64,000 bases of DNA, taken from the NCBI GenBank assembly GCA_015143295.1, contig CM026554.1, forward strand, positions 51,210,627 to 51,274,626. Reading direction: 5' to 3'. Position numbers and translations under genes: made by a program. Source of the stretch: Tetracentron sinense (lineage: Eukaryota; Streptophyta; Magnoliopsida; Trochodendrales; Trochodendraceae). Each line of letters starts with the position of its first letter. Positions within the stretch are counted from its first letter, which is position 1. Shown piece by piece: positions 22,596 through 34,524 of the stretch. The notes under the pieces were generated by a model, which ran no database searches, was not told the DNA's origin, and was given only the letters and a program-made list of their open reading frames with translations.

Positions 22596-24044
22596 TCATC
22601 TTGGCACTCTTACAGTCTTTTTCTTCACCATATCGGTTCTTCTAGGCTCCATCTGCACAGGTAATGGGGCAGAGAATACAAAATTCCCATTTTGACCCTG
22701 GTAATGCCTGCTTATTCCATAATTGACCTCATCTTTCACATTCTTCCCAGGAATTCTTTCACCATCACTGCTCTGGGGAGATCCTTCATCCTCCATGTGT
22801 TCTTCCTCATCATCCTCAGAAGCCCTAGAAAAGCCCCCAATCTCTCCAACTTCTCTGCATATCTTCTCTACAAGTTCTCTTTGATCATCCTCACTTGGAA
22901 ATGGCTCATTGGTGCTGATAAAAACCCTAGATATATTCCTATTATCTGCAAAGCTCACACTTTTCTTTGGTTTGGATGAAATCTCATGCCTTTTCAGCAA
23001 AACCCCATTTTTACCTTGGGAAAGCACATTCATTCTATTAGTGAGAATTTTAGGGTTTTCTTCACTGTCACTGAGATGGTGGAATCCTTCAAATTCCACA
23101 CGTGCTTCCTCATCACTCTCAGAAACCCTAGAAAAACCTCGAATCTCTTGAACTTGGCCGCTCAAATTCTCCATAAAAGCTCTCTGATCACCACCAAGAT
23201 CTCGAGAGCGGGTTCCCCTACCACATTGAACGATTTCACTTCTAGGAAATCGATCATGGGTTTCAGCATATCTCATGTTCTTCATTGCTTTGATAGAAAG
23301 TTCCCGCCTTTTCACGGAAACCCCATCAACAAACTCCAAGAAACGAACAAGTTCTCTGCTAATTGACCTCTTCCCATCCCTAATCATCGGATCTCCGCCC
23401 TGAAAACAAACTCACAGATTAAAAAAAAAAAAAAAAAAAAAGCCCAACCAAAATCAGATCTCCAACAATGAGATCCATTTATGCCGAAAAAACAAAAGTA
23501 CCTGAATAGAGTCGAGCTTGAGAAGCAAGTCCATGGCTTTCTGAGAGAGAGCTTCGGGATTGAAGTGGGTTTCATCGGAAACAGAGGATTTAAGGCAGTT
23601 GAGACAGGATTTGAGAAAAGCGAGGTGTTTGAGCTGTCTAAGAGAACGCGATCTGCGAACGAGGAAGGCCCGAAAGTGGGTTTGGATAGTTCGAGCGGCT
23701 GTGTCTCGGAGCGAGTAGGGAGGAGGAGAGAGGTGGTGGAAAGAGGATTCAAGGGCTTCAATGCGATGGAGAAGAGAAGAGATGAGGGATTGGGTTTGCT
23801 GCTGCTGCTGCTGCTGCTGCTGTTGCTGTTTCTGGTGTTGGTGCTGGTGGGGTTTGAGGAAGCGAGTAGAGAGATGAGTTTGTGAGGATTGGAGGATTTG
23901 GGAAGCAATGGCTTGAAGAAGAGGATCCGTGGTTGGGGTTGGTGAGTGAGAGGGTGGAGATGGACGGCATGGCTTGCTGCTACAACAGCAGCAACACCCT
24001 GTGGGATTATGGTTGTTCTGTTGGTGGTCGTAATGACAGGCCAT
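22596..24044 (-). CDS. BAG8: BAG family co-chaperone with IQ motif, BAG8-like
   Basis: Two exons, complement(join(22596..23399, 23502..24044)), with a 102-nt phase-0 intron (donor CAG|GTACTT, acceptor TTTTCAG|GGC), give 448 residues. The N-terminus is Cys-rich (CCCCC, 17-21) with a Pro/Ser stretch, then a poly-Gln run (about 73-83) encoded by CAG/CAA. Residues about 115-137 are a calmodulin-binding IQ motif (RTIQTHFRAFLVRRSRSLRQ). The BAG domain follows and spans the exon junction (NPEALSQKAMDLLLKLDSIQ, then GGDPMIRDGKRSISRELVRF). BAG domains bind the HSP70 nucleotide-binding domain; the plant IQ-BAG subgroup also binds calmodulin. Exon 2 holds two related acidic modules (QEIRGFSRVSESDEE and GEIGGFSRASEDDEE). 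Arabidopsis BAG8 has the same layout and is listed as chloroplastic; localisation here is not evident from sequence alone. Confidence 0.85.
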
Positions 24045-24133
24045 TTTGTCAAAAGGGTAAGACAGAGAGAAGAGAGGAGGGTTTTTGACTTGGGAGACTT
24101 AACTGAGAAGAAAGAAATTGGATCACGGGTTGA

Positions 24134-24137
<4 letters not shown>

Positions 24138-24195
<58 letters not shown>
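24138..24195. repeat. (CT)n(AT)n microsatellite upstream of BAG8
   Basis: About nineteen CT units and nine AT units lie 94-151 nt upstream of the BAG8 start, where they read as a (GA)n leader on the gene strand. GA-rich leaders are common in plant genes. Confidence 0.9.
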
Positions 24196-24196
<1 letters not shown>

Positions 24197-24766
24197 TTTG
24201 GCCCTTTTTTTTTATCTGATTGTGTTTTTTTTTTTTTTTTTTTTTGGATCTTGGGTAATCTCAACTTTGGGGTCTGGCTGTGGATTTTAGTTACATGATA
24301 TCGTTTCAATCAAAATAAAATAAAAATTGGGGTCAAGTGGCTTAGCATCTGTTTAATGCCCAGCTCTGATGTGATGATACCAAAGAATTGTGACTTTAAT
24401 TTGGATCCGGCTCCTCTTCTCGAAAAGCATTGCTCGGAACTCACGTCATATTAAAGGGATCCAACGATCCATTATTTCGCTTGTGTTTTAACCCAAAAAA
24501 AATAGCGCCAAAACGAATCCGATTCTTTCTCTCTTCTCACTCTCTTTCAAATCTCAAGTCTTGAACCAGAGAGGAAAAATTTGAGGGTCCAAAAATTGAG
24601 CACCAAATCCTTAATTTACTCCCTCTCAGCCTATGACCCCAACCAGGAGCTGGAGCGATTTTATTGTAGGCCACACAATGCACTTTTTCCTTGTATGGAT
24701 AAGAAAAAAAAAAGCGGGGGCGGGGGGGCGGTCTGGCCCCCACAAGAAGCTATCATTTTCTTTTCC

Positions 24767-25043
24767 CTATAAAAGAAAAAAAGGTAGATGAGAAAGAAAG
24801 TGAACCCTATTATTGCTCTTGTTGATGAATTTATCGAGACTAATTGGGCAGTATTTTTGCCTATAAAAGAAAAAAGGTAGATGAGAAATAAAGTGAACCC
24901 TATTATTGTCTTGTTGATGAATTTATGGAGAATAATTGGGCAGTATTTTTGCCTATAAAAGAAAAAAGGTAGATGAGAAATAAAGTGAACCCTATTATTG
25001 CTCTTGTTGATGATGAATTTATGGAGAATAATTGGACAGTATA
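24767..25043. repeat. three tandem units of about 93 bp
   Basis: Units begin near 24767, 24861 and 24953. Each has CTATAAAAGAAAAAAGGTAG, AGTGAACCCTATTATTG, TTGTTGATGAATTTAT and AATTGGGCAGTATTTTTG. They lie about 0.7 kb upstream of BAG8; no function can be inferred. Confidence 0.9.
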
Positions 25044-26049
25044 TAATATTTTTTTGAGGAGATGGAAGGTTTGGGGACCCAATTTTTTTTAATGACTAAG
25101 TTTGTAGGTTATTTCGTTCAAATTATATATCATACATCATTCGGGGATTATTTCTCCTTGTTTTACAAGTGCAACTGTCCCTTGCACAAAAGTTATGTAG
25201 TATAAAAAATATATTCTGTTTTTAAAAATTTAAGGCCTCTTGATTATGTCATATTAAATACTATAATATATTTTTTAAGAAATTAATGAGGGCAACTGTT
25301 CCCTTATCCCATGACTATTCCTTGTTAAATAATTAAAAATTGGCACACTTTCTTTTTTTTTTTTTTTTAAGTTCAACTGCCTCCTATGCCCCATGTCTGT
25401 CATACTAAACTATAATTTTGTTGACATTTCCCTCCATGCACCATGGCTATGTCTTATTAAACTATAATTTTGTTTGTTTCAAAAGTTAGGGACACTGCCC
25501 CCATGTATGCTATGCCCTATAAAAAAAAATGTTTCTAAAATTGAGGGGGCACGTGCTCTGCTGCTGACCCCAAGGGCAGTTTAGCATCCTGATCACATGA
25601 TTGTGGAACCCACCATCAGGATCTCCAACCACCCCTCCAGATGAATACATGATCCAAGCTATCACATTCTTCTGGACAGTAGGAAAATTTTGTGCATTGC
25701 TTTACCTGCATCATCTATAAGACCAGTTTGTCATGATCATGTAGCTGACATATCCAATGGAGGATGGTACCAATGATCTCCCCAGTCCCACCAAGAATAG
25801 TGCAGAAAATGAATCAAGCATGGTGAGGGAGATGTAACAGTGTCTCAATAAGGGAAACAATCTCATACTTTGCTTACTCTATACAAAAGAGGGTACAAAA
25901 AAAAAATTATCTTTAACAAATCTAAATCCAAAAAATATCCAAATACAAAAGGGAAACCAGAGAGGGAGAGAGAAAGAGGGGCAGATAAAGCGCGAAGACG
26001 AGCTCACTAAGACAGCAAGCAGGCCATACAGACAAAACTCCACAGGAAA
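25044..26049. other. intergenic DNA and SNAP33 3' flank
   Basis: Decayed repeats lie at about 25080-25560 (several TGCCCC/ATGCCC segments, related to DNA near 36240-36480). From about 25870 to 26049 the sequence is compatible with the SNAP33 3'UTR. No gene is visible. Confidence 0.4.
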
Positions 26050-29000
26050 CTACTTCCCAAGCAAACGACGGCCGCGTTGATTGGCACCTTTCACTCGGAA
26101 GGTTAGCTCCTCCACGTCATCTTCTAGAGGATTCAGAGCTTTATTATGCCTGTAATTTATCACAATAACACTCTTTAAAACAATGTTTCAACAAAGAATT
26201 GTGAAACAGATAGATCAAATAAGCCTGGTTGGGTATAGAAAGAAAAACGAAAACAGAGAGATCAAGTAAGTTGGGATGGGTATAGACAGAAAGATGATGT
26301 AATATAATACATTGACAGCTCAAGTTCATGTTTTGAAACTTATTTGTTGCTCCAACAAAACAGTTCCAATATTCTACAGGGCTTCAAAAAGAAAAAAGGA
26401 AATAAAAAAGGGGAAAAAAAATTACCTGAATGATCATTTTCAATAGGACTAAGAGAATCTCAACATTTTATGTGATTTTGAGAAGGAGAAAAGCAAAGGT
26501 ATCCACAATAGCTAAAACATTTCATGCGATTTTGGATGTCCATAATATTGTTCTGATTTATCAAATAGATCACCCAGTCGACCAGATTAAGTTATCGCAA
26601 GTCCACGAAAGTAATGGTCAGAAAATATAACATGTCCTACTCTTGCCACATTACGAACATACTGTACCCCAAAAAAGAAAAATAGGAAAGAACATTATGG
26701 AATAGTGTGAAGCGAAATGAAATGGAGGTCAAATCATAATACCCGTAAAGCTTGATTTTATACTGTTTTACTCAAAGAAACAAGAAATAGGTCATTGCCA
26801 TAAGCCTCTCTTGGAAAAAGTGCAGGTTACTTTTGAGATACAAACTCATCAAGGTACTATTTTTTTTAAAAAATCTTCATAGAGCAATCAAAAAAATAAA
26901 AAGGATCAATGATTGAGAGATACATGCAAAGGTATTGAGAGTTCATGGGATAGAAACAACAAAACTGACCTTTCAATTTCAGATCCCATGTCAACAGCCA
27001 TTAACTTCAGCTCACCCAATATATTACTTAAATCTGAAAGTGCATCATCTTGCTTTGCCTTCTCTACCTGTTTTAGAAAAAACCCAGATAAATTAGGATG
27101 ATGAGATCAAAAGATAAATATGTGTTGCTATAATTTTATTTTCCAATAAATCACAAAAACGAACCTCAACTTTCTGTAGTGCATTGGAGGGTTCAAGAGG
27201 AGGCGCTTGTGTGTTTGACCGTCCCCTGGGTACAGGAGCCAATCCCAACTTCTCCCTCTGCTCCAAGTGGTTGCCCCTTCTTTTGAATGAATCATCTGTG
27301 AAACCGCCCGAGTAAATCAAATGCCACCAGTGGGTTAAAAGAACATTAAATAGACGATATTTGAGAACAATATAAAATGAACAAATGGGACAGGGTGAGT
27401 ATAGAAAGGAAACTACCTCTGGTGATTAAAGGCCCTGTAATTGCGCGGGTCTTCTTTGGCTTCCAAGTCTTAGAGAAAATTCCCCCAAGACTTCCCAGAA
27501 GCTTCTCACCCTGAAATCGACATTGAACAATCACATAAATGTTTCTAAATGAAAGCCCACTTAAGAAACCAAGCAAATAACAACAGCATTAGTAGTTATA
27601 GTTGCAACAGGATGAGAGTATTGAGATAAGCAATCCCCCCACATGTACTGTACATATGGCAAACATGAACAGGATATTGACACACTATTGGATAGTCATT
27701 CAATTTTTGAAGGCAAGAACTTGACTGATAAGATAGTGGGCAATATTTTTTTGTGACCATTAGAAAAGAAAACTGTAGATTGGCAGTTCAAGGTCATCTG
27801 AGTGTATTTGATTAGACAATACTTGATCTAGGAGTTTCGACATGATTTATCAACTGGGTGGGTCTCAACCATAGTAACAAAGTTCTCGAATAATTCCCGA
27901 ATTGTACCCGAACTATTCATTTTTTAAGGGGTGCCATTTAAAAAGGCTTCTTTTTCCGAACTAATGAATAATTCCTGAACTGATGAATTATTCGCGAATA
28001 ATTCCCGAACGAACGAATTATTCCGAACTTATGCCGATCTCATTCCGAATGAAGATTTCTCACAAATTATTCGTTCATGCTTATTCAGAATTCTAAAATA
28101 AAAATGAGGGTAAAATGAATTTTCTATTAGCAATAGAATTATTACTAATAACTCGAGACTTATTTCACACTGAGAAATCTTCATTTGATTGAAATCGCCA
28201 ACTAATAGAAGAATGAGAAAACTCTATACGAGTAAGCTATTTTAGGATTTTGATTACATTTGATTGAATTGAGAGAAAAAAGATAATTTTGCAAGCTGGT
28301 TAGTCTGTTGAATTTCCATTGAACTAAAAGAAAATAAGATTTGTGTTATTTATTCTGAGCTATTTCAATATTTTGCTAAATAACTATGTTATGCCAAATA
28401 AGTCTCAACCCATCTGATTGTACACTATAAACCCATATGCCACATGTGTCAAAGATGATTGAGCTGCCAAAGTGCAAGAACTTTTTCATAAGGTCAAAAA
28501 TCAGTAAATGGGTAGTTAAATGGGTTTGGTCAAGTCAAGTGAAAGATGGAAAAACAAGATTTTGAATGAGATATTTTTGTTATACGGCAATGCATGGTTG
28601 GAGGCATGCGAACCTCATAGATCAGTTTCTTTGAAGTGCTCTACTGCCGGTTGTCCACAAAAAAAGGGATCTAATAAGTAATAAGACAATATTGATGTTT
28701 CATAAAGTTTAACAGATATGGTATTTCCTACATCCAACCCATCAATTTGTGAATTCTAACCTTCTCCAAATGTGCCATGTGTCGTGAAATTTTTTATAGA
28801 CACTAATATTAAAGTTAGTACTAAGACCCTAGATTTACTCTTCCCGAAGAATTAGATTCCAAGGCATTAAGGGAAAAGGCACTCCACAAGAAAGGCTGCA
28901 TTAAAGAGAGGGGAGGGAGGAGAGATGTCCCAGGTAAAAAAAGAGAACCGTCCAATTTGTTTCAATTTTCCAAGAAGTGGTTGAATGATACAGACTGAGG

Positions 29001-30050
29001 TGAAGCTAACTCCTTCAATTTTTCTATAAACCAAAAAATAAAACCTAAAACAATTGATAACATGAAAACTGAGGTAATGTCAGTTTAGTCTTTATGTTAG
29101 CTCAAAAGTCAAACCCAAGGACCATCATAGTAGATATTCTCAGGAAGTTCTCTTTAAAACTCAAACTCTCTCGATGATATTGTGATATGTATCATCCAAT
29201 GCTTAAGTCCAGCATGTACCCTGGCCTGGACCACATTCTAGGCTGTTAATTCTTCAATAGAACTTATTCATATATATAGAGAAAATAGTAACGGATTCTG
29301 TTGAAGGGCAGTGATATCAAGAGTATAATGGTCCTCCAACTATTGTTTACACTCTCTTATAAAAAACAGTCTTAACCCAGGTGAACAGAAGATCAAGATA
29401 AGAAAATTGGTGTGGATTGGTTCAGAAAGTTCTTATTATGAAGCATCATCTTTCATTTCTCCCTTTCGATAAATTCCTTTATTATCCTATTCTTACCCAT
29501 TACTCATCCCTTAAAAGATAAAAATAGGACTGAAAAATGAAGAAGGGCATACCCGACTGAGATCCTGATCAATATCTGTAGCAATCATGTGGGTCCTGGT
29601 AATTTGCTCACCCTGCTGATGCAGTGTGACCAGAGTCTGAGTAGCATCCTCTCTAATGTCCTCGGCAATCTTCAGGCAAGTGTTGACAGACTTCGTAGTA
29701 TCCTCAGCCTTGTACACAGCATAGTTCTCCAGTTCTTGCACTGTCTGGTTCTCTAATCCTCCCGAGTCACGGAAGTCATTCTTGAAATTGTTTTTTGCTG
29801 TCGAAGTTACCGAGTATGAAGATGAAGAATAAGAAGCCCCTCTTTCATCATCATCAAATGGGTTGCCGTTAAAATTTGGCGTAATTAGTGCAGGTTCAGA
29901 AGAAGCTCTTCTTGAGGGCTTAAGGGTTTGCTTGGTATCAGATTCAATGCCCGAATCAAAAGGGTTAGAACCAGAAGATCCGTGAAATCCAGGGTCAACT
30001 GAGTGTTGTTTAAGAACCTTGCTCTTTAGTGTTTTCTTCAATCCAAACAT
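26050..30050 (-). CDS. SNAP33: SNAP25-type SNARE (Qb+Qc), SNAP33-like
   Basis: Five coding exons, complement(join(26050..26149, 26970..27067, 27165..27295, 27417..27510, 29553..30050)), all with GT-AG introns and matching phases, give 306 residues. This is a plant SNAP25 homologue, which supplies two SNARE helices to plasma-membrane and cell-plate fusion complexes (partners such as syntaxins KNOLLE/SYP121 and VAMP72). The N-terminus has an NPFD motif (29-32). The Qb helix is about 105-166, with its zero-layer Gln in LHQQGEQITR (146). The linker GEKLLGSLGG..SKTWKPKKTR is near-identical to Arabidopsis SNAP33. The Qc helix is about 242-306. Its zero-layer position, Gln in Arabidopsis SNAP33 (EIEKQNK), is His275 here (EIERHNK), encoded by CAT just after the exon 4/5 junction. 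The C-terminus NQRGRRLLGK matches the family. Intron 1 (2042 nt) carries a hAT-like MITE. Confidence 0.93.
27870..28401. mobile_element. hAT-like MITE of the GAATTATTC family in SNAP33 intron 1
   Basis: The left end CATAGTAACAAAG resembles the family end CATAGTGACAAA at 45262. The left half is full of GAATTATTC/GAATAATTC repeats. GTCTCAAC occurs directly before the left end (27862-27869) and again at 28402-28409, consistent with an 8-bp target duplication. The right end is eroded. Confidence 0.6.
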
Positions 30051-31404
30051 TTTCGTACGTTGGGAAATTGCAGATTCCAACTCAGTTGAAGGGATAAAAA
30101 CCTGGGGGGGGGGAGGAAAGGAAAAGACAAATCCGTGTAGAGATTCAACAGCAATACCTGGAAATAAAAACACTAGCAATATGTGAGATGGTGATAGTAA
30201 TGAGAATCACAGAAGTACAAGTGCATGTTCATATTTTCATAGTGAGTGCGTGTGATCTTCAAAACCTTAGCAAAAAGAGCCAAAATCCAAGTGGGTATTC
30301 AGAAATGGGCCCATGAGATCTTCAAAACAACATAAACATATTGGTAGTATGACTCACAAACTAATTAACAAAAGATTGTCTCAAAATTCTATAATGGAAG
30401 AAGGGTTATAGAGAGCAAAAACACAACAGAAACCAGCACAAATGAAAATCTGCTGAAACCAATATGAATGGTGAAAAAAATAGAAGGATGAAAATCAAGA
30501 CCCAGAAACAAATAAAAAGCAGAAATGGGGAAAGATATTCGGAAAAGGTCTCTGAATATCCCAAACAAAAAAGGGAAGGATTACTAGCACAAGAACGAAA
30601 AGATAATCAAACACAGCCTATATCCTCAAAACGAAAAAGAAAAAAACATGGGGAAATTCAATAAAAGAACTTATGAAAAAATTGAAGTAAAAACAATCAA
30701 ATAACCATATGATTAAGTAGCAATCATATCCAACAATAATAAATAAAATATTTTGCAGCACTAATATAAAAGATAATTTGATTTCAAAAGCCCTTATATG
30801 TGAAAGAAAAAGCAGAAATCGAAGAGTAGATCATGATGCATACCTGAAACTCACAAAATATATAAATTCTTTAACAAGAACAAAGGCATAGAAAAAAATA
30901 TGAAGAACAAGGGAGGATCGTTTTTGCATCCAATAATCTAAAAGGAACTCTATGCAGTTTCAACCCAAACAAAAATATTTTTAAAAAAAATCAGATGTAT
31001 ATGATGATGATAACAAACAAGAACAATATACCAAATTTGCAGTAACCAACATCAAAAGGGGTGGAAATTAAGAAGCGGAAATAGAATCAATTAGAAAGGA
31101 GAAAGATCAGAAATGGGTACCTGAGATAACCAAGAACAGGCGCAGGGATTATTGAAGATGGTAAGGGCGGTAAGAGAAACATATATAGTTTCTCTAGAAG
31201 ACTTGGAAAACGAAGAGCAGACGCGTGAAACACTTCGTCAACAAAGTTGGGATTGTGGTAAAATTTTAGAGAGAGAAGATAATGGGTTTTCTTTTCTTCC
31301 CCTCTCTCTCTCTCTCTCCTAAGTCCGAAGACTGAACAAATCAAACATAGGGGAAGCCGCAGAGAAGAGTCAGAAGACTTTTTTTTTTGAACTCCTTTTG
31401 ACAA
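30051..31404 (-). other. SNAP33 5'UTR exons and leader intron (predicted)
   Basis: Upstream of the ATG at 30050 a minus-strand acceptor with an extreme C run (CCCCCCCCCCAG|GTTTTT, exon from about 30100) and a donor CTCAG|GTACCCAT (exon end 31122) suggest a leader intron of about 1 kb. The first exon lies between 31122 and about 31400 and contains a GA/CT microsatellite near 31302-31319. There is no transcript evidence. Confidence 0.45.
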
Positions 31405-31568
31405 ATCAAAATGAGACTGTTTGGCTCCTTGTCATATGATACTCCACTCCTCCCTTTTTCTCTGGGTAATGCTAGGCCGAGCAGGCATCCCCCCTACTCT
31501 CAACCAAAAATTAGCACATATCCTTGTTTTTAACCAAAATCAAACATTTATCTTTACTTTAAAATGTG

Positions 31569-31735
31569 TTGATTTTTTTTTTTGGGTGATAGAAATTCTT
31601 AGTAGAGTCAGAGTGTCAGTAGGGGTTAGCTTGGGCAGTGGAACTCTTGCTTACTCTTACCCGGGTGGCATTAGATCCCTAGACCTCCAACATAGGAAGG
31701 CCACACCCCTACCACTCACGCACGAGGTGGGGGTG
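31569..31735 (-). mobile_element. tRNA-derived SINE, family A
   Basis: On the minus strand it reads CACGCACGAGG... reversed to CCTCGTGCGTGAGTGGTAGG, then GGTGTGGCCTTCC, GGGATCTAATGCCACCC, and ends in poly(A) (poly(T) at 31569-31580 on the plus strand). Confidence 0.65.
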
Positions 31736-31759
31736 TATGTTGATTTTTTTGTTGAGAAT

Positions 31760-32800
31760 AAGAATTGCCTAAGAGTAAAGTTGACTCCTCCTCTATGGAA
31801 GCTTCTCCTCCCGGCCAAGATTCAGTTATTTTATGGGGTCTTTGCCATGACGCTATTGCGGTCACAGCGAACCTATGTAGGAGACACATCATAGTTCTAG
31901 ACTTATGTTCTCTCTGTCAGTCAGACTCAGAAATCATTGCTCACCTCTTCATTAGTTGCCCATGTGCTTGAGCTATCTGGTTTGGGTCACAGCTATCCCT
32001 CTGTATGTCCGATAGCTGTCCTAGATCTTTCTCTAGTTGGTGGAAGGAGTGGACTAGTCACCTTGAGTTCAATTCAAGTTAGAAGGAGTTGGGTATTTGA
32101 TTTAGTTCAATCCTATGGAGAATTTGGAACCTCCGTAACAGAGTAGTATTTAAAGGAACTCCTCATCCACGGTCAGCTATTGTAAAAACAGACTCCCTAG
32201 CCTTCGAAATCTTGGATCTGCCTGCTTGTCGAAGATCTCAAAACCAAAACTATCCTTACTTACACAATGGTCGGGTGTCTATTGAAGTGTGGACCTCTCC
32301 AAATCCCCCCTGGATCAAAGTGAATGTGGATTGTGCTAGCGCTACTCTTCCATCAGGCAGGGCTACGAGGGCAGGAATAGTGGCTCAAAACCACGAGGGC
32401 AGCTGTCTAGGCGCCTCGAGAAAACCCCTATACGGAGGATCCCCTCTCTTGGCTGAGATTGAAGCTATCAGATTGGGTATGAATGAGGCACTAGCTCAGA
32501 GATGGAACAAGATTATCGTCAAATCTGACTCTAAAGTTGCGGTGGATCTCATCAACCATGACAACAATCAAGTCCCGTAGGAAATCCAAGCTCTGTTGCG
32601 TGATATTTTTAGCCTAAGATCACGTTTTACAAATATCTCTTTCGACTTCGTTAGGCATGAGGCGAACACAGAGGCTCACTGGCAAGCTCAACTAGCTTTG
32701 AATTGGAGTATTAACTCTCATTCCATAGAGGAGGAGGAGTTGAGAGTTTCTTCCTCATCCTCTCTTGGTCTTGTAATTATCCCTCAAATCCAATGATATG
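31760..32800 (+). mobile_element. LINE remnant: reverse-transcriptase zinc domain and RNase H
   Basis: The first part matches the zf-RVT end of plant L1-type elements (WKLLLPAKIQLF, then CSLCQSDSEIIAHLFISCPCA), split between frames. RNase H follows at about 32300-32690 (WIKVNVDCA, AEIEAIRLGMNEAL, IIVKSDSKVAVDLI, VRHEANTEAHWQAQLAL). The acidic residues D, E and D are kept, but the last catalytic region has His where AD is usual (EAHWQAQ). A TAG at 32578-32580 interrupts it. The 5' part of the LINE is missing and there is no clear poly(A) tail. Confidence 0.7.
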
Positions 32801-32847
32801 TTTCTTAACCCAAAAACAGAACTGTCATATTTTCTACTTTATACCGG

Positions 32848-33053
32848 GGAGTCAACCTATGGGTACCCTCTAAAATACTCTTGAACTCTAATCGCCTATG
32901 CCTAACCACCAATGGTCAAAATTTAACTTAGCTTATTTTCATCTTTTCTTATGTCACATCAGGTCTAATCTTAATCTTTTAATAATTAAATTAAAAGATT
33001 TAAGATTTGAGAGTATATTTGAAAACACACTTTAAGAGTACTAACAGACTTTC
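32848..33053. mobile_element. diverged Mutator-type MITE
   Basis: It resembles the element at 7610-7826: GAGTCAACCTATGGGTAC at the left end, inner ACCACCAATGGTCAA and TTTTCTTATGTCACATC, and GAGAGTATATTTG then AGACTTTC at the right. No flanking duplication was found. Confidence 0.45.
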
Positions 33054-33159
33054 ACTATTTGGAGGCCTCAACAACTTCCAAATAGTTAGAGCAGTCTATT
33101 TTATATGTCATAGATATAAAAGAATTCAAAAGTTTGTCATTTTATATGTAGCATACAAC

Positions 33160-33319
33160 ACCCCCGCCTCTTGCGTGAGTGGTAGGGGTGTGCTTTTAAT
33201 GTGGAAGGTTTGGGATCCAATCCCCCTAAGTACGAGTTGCAAGAGCTCCACTGCCCAACTAACATCTAACCATACTAACGGACTAACGTAGTTAAATAAT
33301 AACTGCACCAAAAAAAAAA
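33160..33319 (+). mobile_element. tRNA-derived SINE, family A, with target duplication
   Basis: The body CCTCTTGCGTGAGTGGTAGG ... GGGATCCAATCCCC ... GAGTTGCAAGAGCTCCACTG ends in poly(A). TATGTAGCATACAA precedes it and TATATAGCATACAA follows the tail, a 14-bp target duplication with one mismatch. Confidence 0.8.
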
Positions 33320-33428
33320 TATATAGCATACAAAATTATGTGTTGCAATGAATTTTAAAATCCTAATTTTATATTTTGCCTACTTATTGTGTTCTAAGGC
33401 GAGGTCTAGATAACCTTAAGATAACCAA

Positions 33429-33623
33429 TGAGGGTTGGTGCTGTTGGTCAAGACCACGCATTAGGAAGCGGAGGTCCTGATTTCGATTCTCTTCCCTTTA
33501 CTGACCATTCTTAGGGATTTATTCCTTATTTTCTAGTGTGTATGGATTGGGGAGTTTTGCACGTGCTCAGGAGATTTAGTGGGCTGCTTCAAGAGGCCTG
33601 AATTACCCGTTACCTAAAAAAAA
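33429..33623 (+). mobile_element. tRNA-derived SINE, Au-like
   Basis: The tRNA-like head (GGTTGGTGCTGTTGGTCAAG, GCGGAGGTCCTGATTTCGAT) carries recognisable A and B boxes; the body ends CCCGTTACCT plus poly(A). It resembles the widespread Au SINE head as I recall it. No target duplication was seen. Confidence 0.55.
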
Positions 33624-34524
33624 CTAGTTAACCCTTACAGCTTATGGTTTCATAAGATTTATCAGATACCCCTACCTTGAAAAAAAAATAAAATAATAAA
33701 TAAATAAATAAGATTTATCAGATGGAAATCTCTAACTTTCACTTTGTGGGCGATGTGTCATTAATGTGTGGCATTGGTTTGAATGACTAAACTACCCTTG
33801 TTATTTATTTATGTGTTTTGGATAGATCAGAGCCCGCAAAAAGTTCATGATCGGTCGATGATAGTCATTCGATCAATTTAACCGTTCAAATGCAAGTGAC
33901 TGATCATACAACTATGATCACCTAGTTTTCGAATCTTTGTTGGTAGCAATTTAAGGAGTCAGTTTCGTCAATCAAACTTCTCATACCCTAGTTAGTATAA
34001 AGTTACAAACCCTTTAAATGAGTTGGAAAGGGTACACCTTTTACCTTTTTGGGTAATTTTGTTGCTCTCATCTTGAGTACTTCAGTTGGGGCCAACCCAT
34101 CAGTCAAAAAGTGTACAATGCCCAACCAACACCATGCTTTTTTTTTTCTTTTGTTTTTTAATGTATCATTAATTTTATATTAATCATTTTTTTTTTTTTG
34201 GTAGGATATAGTAATCAGTTAAACGATATATTTTTCAACCATCACAGAAATTATGAGCAGCGATCCCAATTTATCTATTTAAGTAGGAATGGTAACTTTT
34301 TCAACTCTCACACTAACTCATGAGAATCTATCCAGATCTATCTAAGCAGGGAGAGGGAGAGACACAGTAGACTAATGGGTAGGTGTATGCTACTTGGTAT
34401 TTTGTTTATAAAAATACGTTATCTTTCTTTTTTTTGGATGGCCCACCTCGACAGATTAATATCATTTATTTCCGTTAGTTAGTAATTGTTACTGTTAAAG
34501 GTGAGTAAGTGGACGCGTCACATG
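33624..34524. other. intergenic, nothing recognised
   Basis: AT-rich DNA with T-runs near 34140 and 34186. No coding frame or element end is visible. Confidence 0.5.

Noticed and set aside
23481-24290. Plus-strand open frames across BAG8 exon 1
   Set aside because: They are antisense to the IQ/BAG coding exon; their Leu runs are the reverse of the CAG repeat.
31087-31404. Minus-strand open frame of about 105 codons upstream of SNAP33
   Set aside because: It overlaps the predicted SNAP33 leader exon and donor site and has no recognisable domain.
32212-32800. A host RNase H gene
   Set aside because: It is preceded by the LINE zinc domain, interrupted by a stop and has an altered final catalytic region, so a LINE remnant is the simpler reading.
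20953-33623. tRNA genes at the A/B-box-like sequences
   Set aside because: The boxes lie in repeated, poly(A)-tailed units without a full cloverleaf; they are SINE heads.
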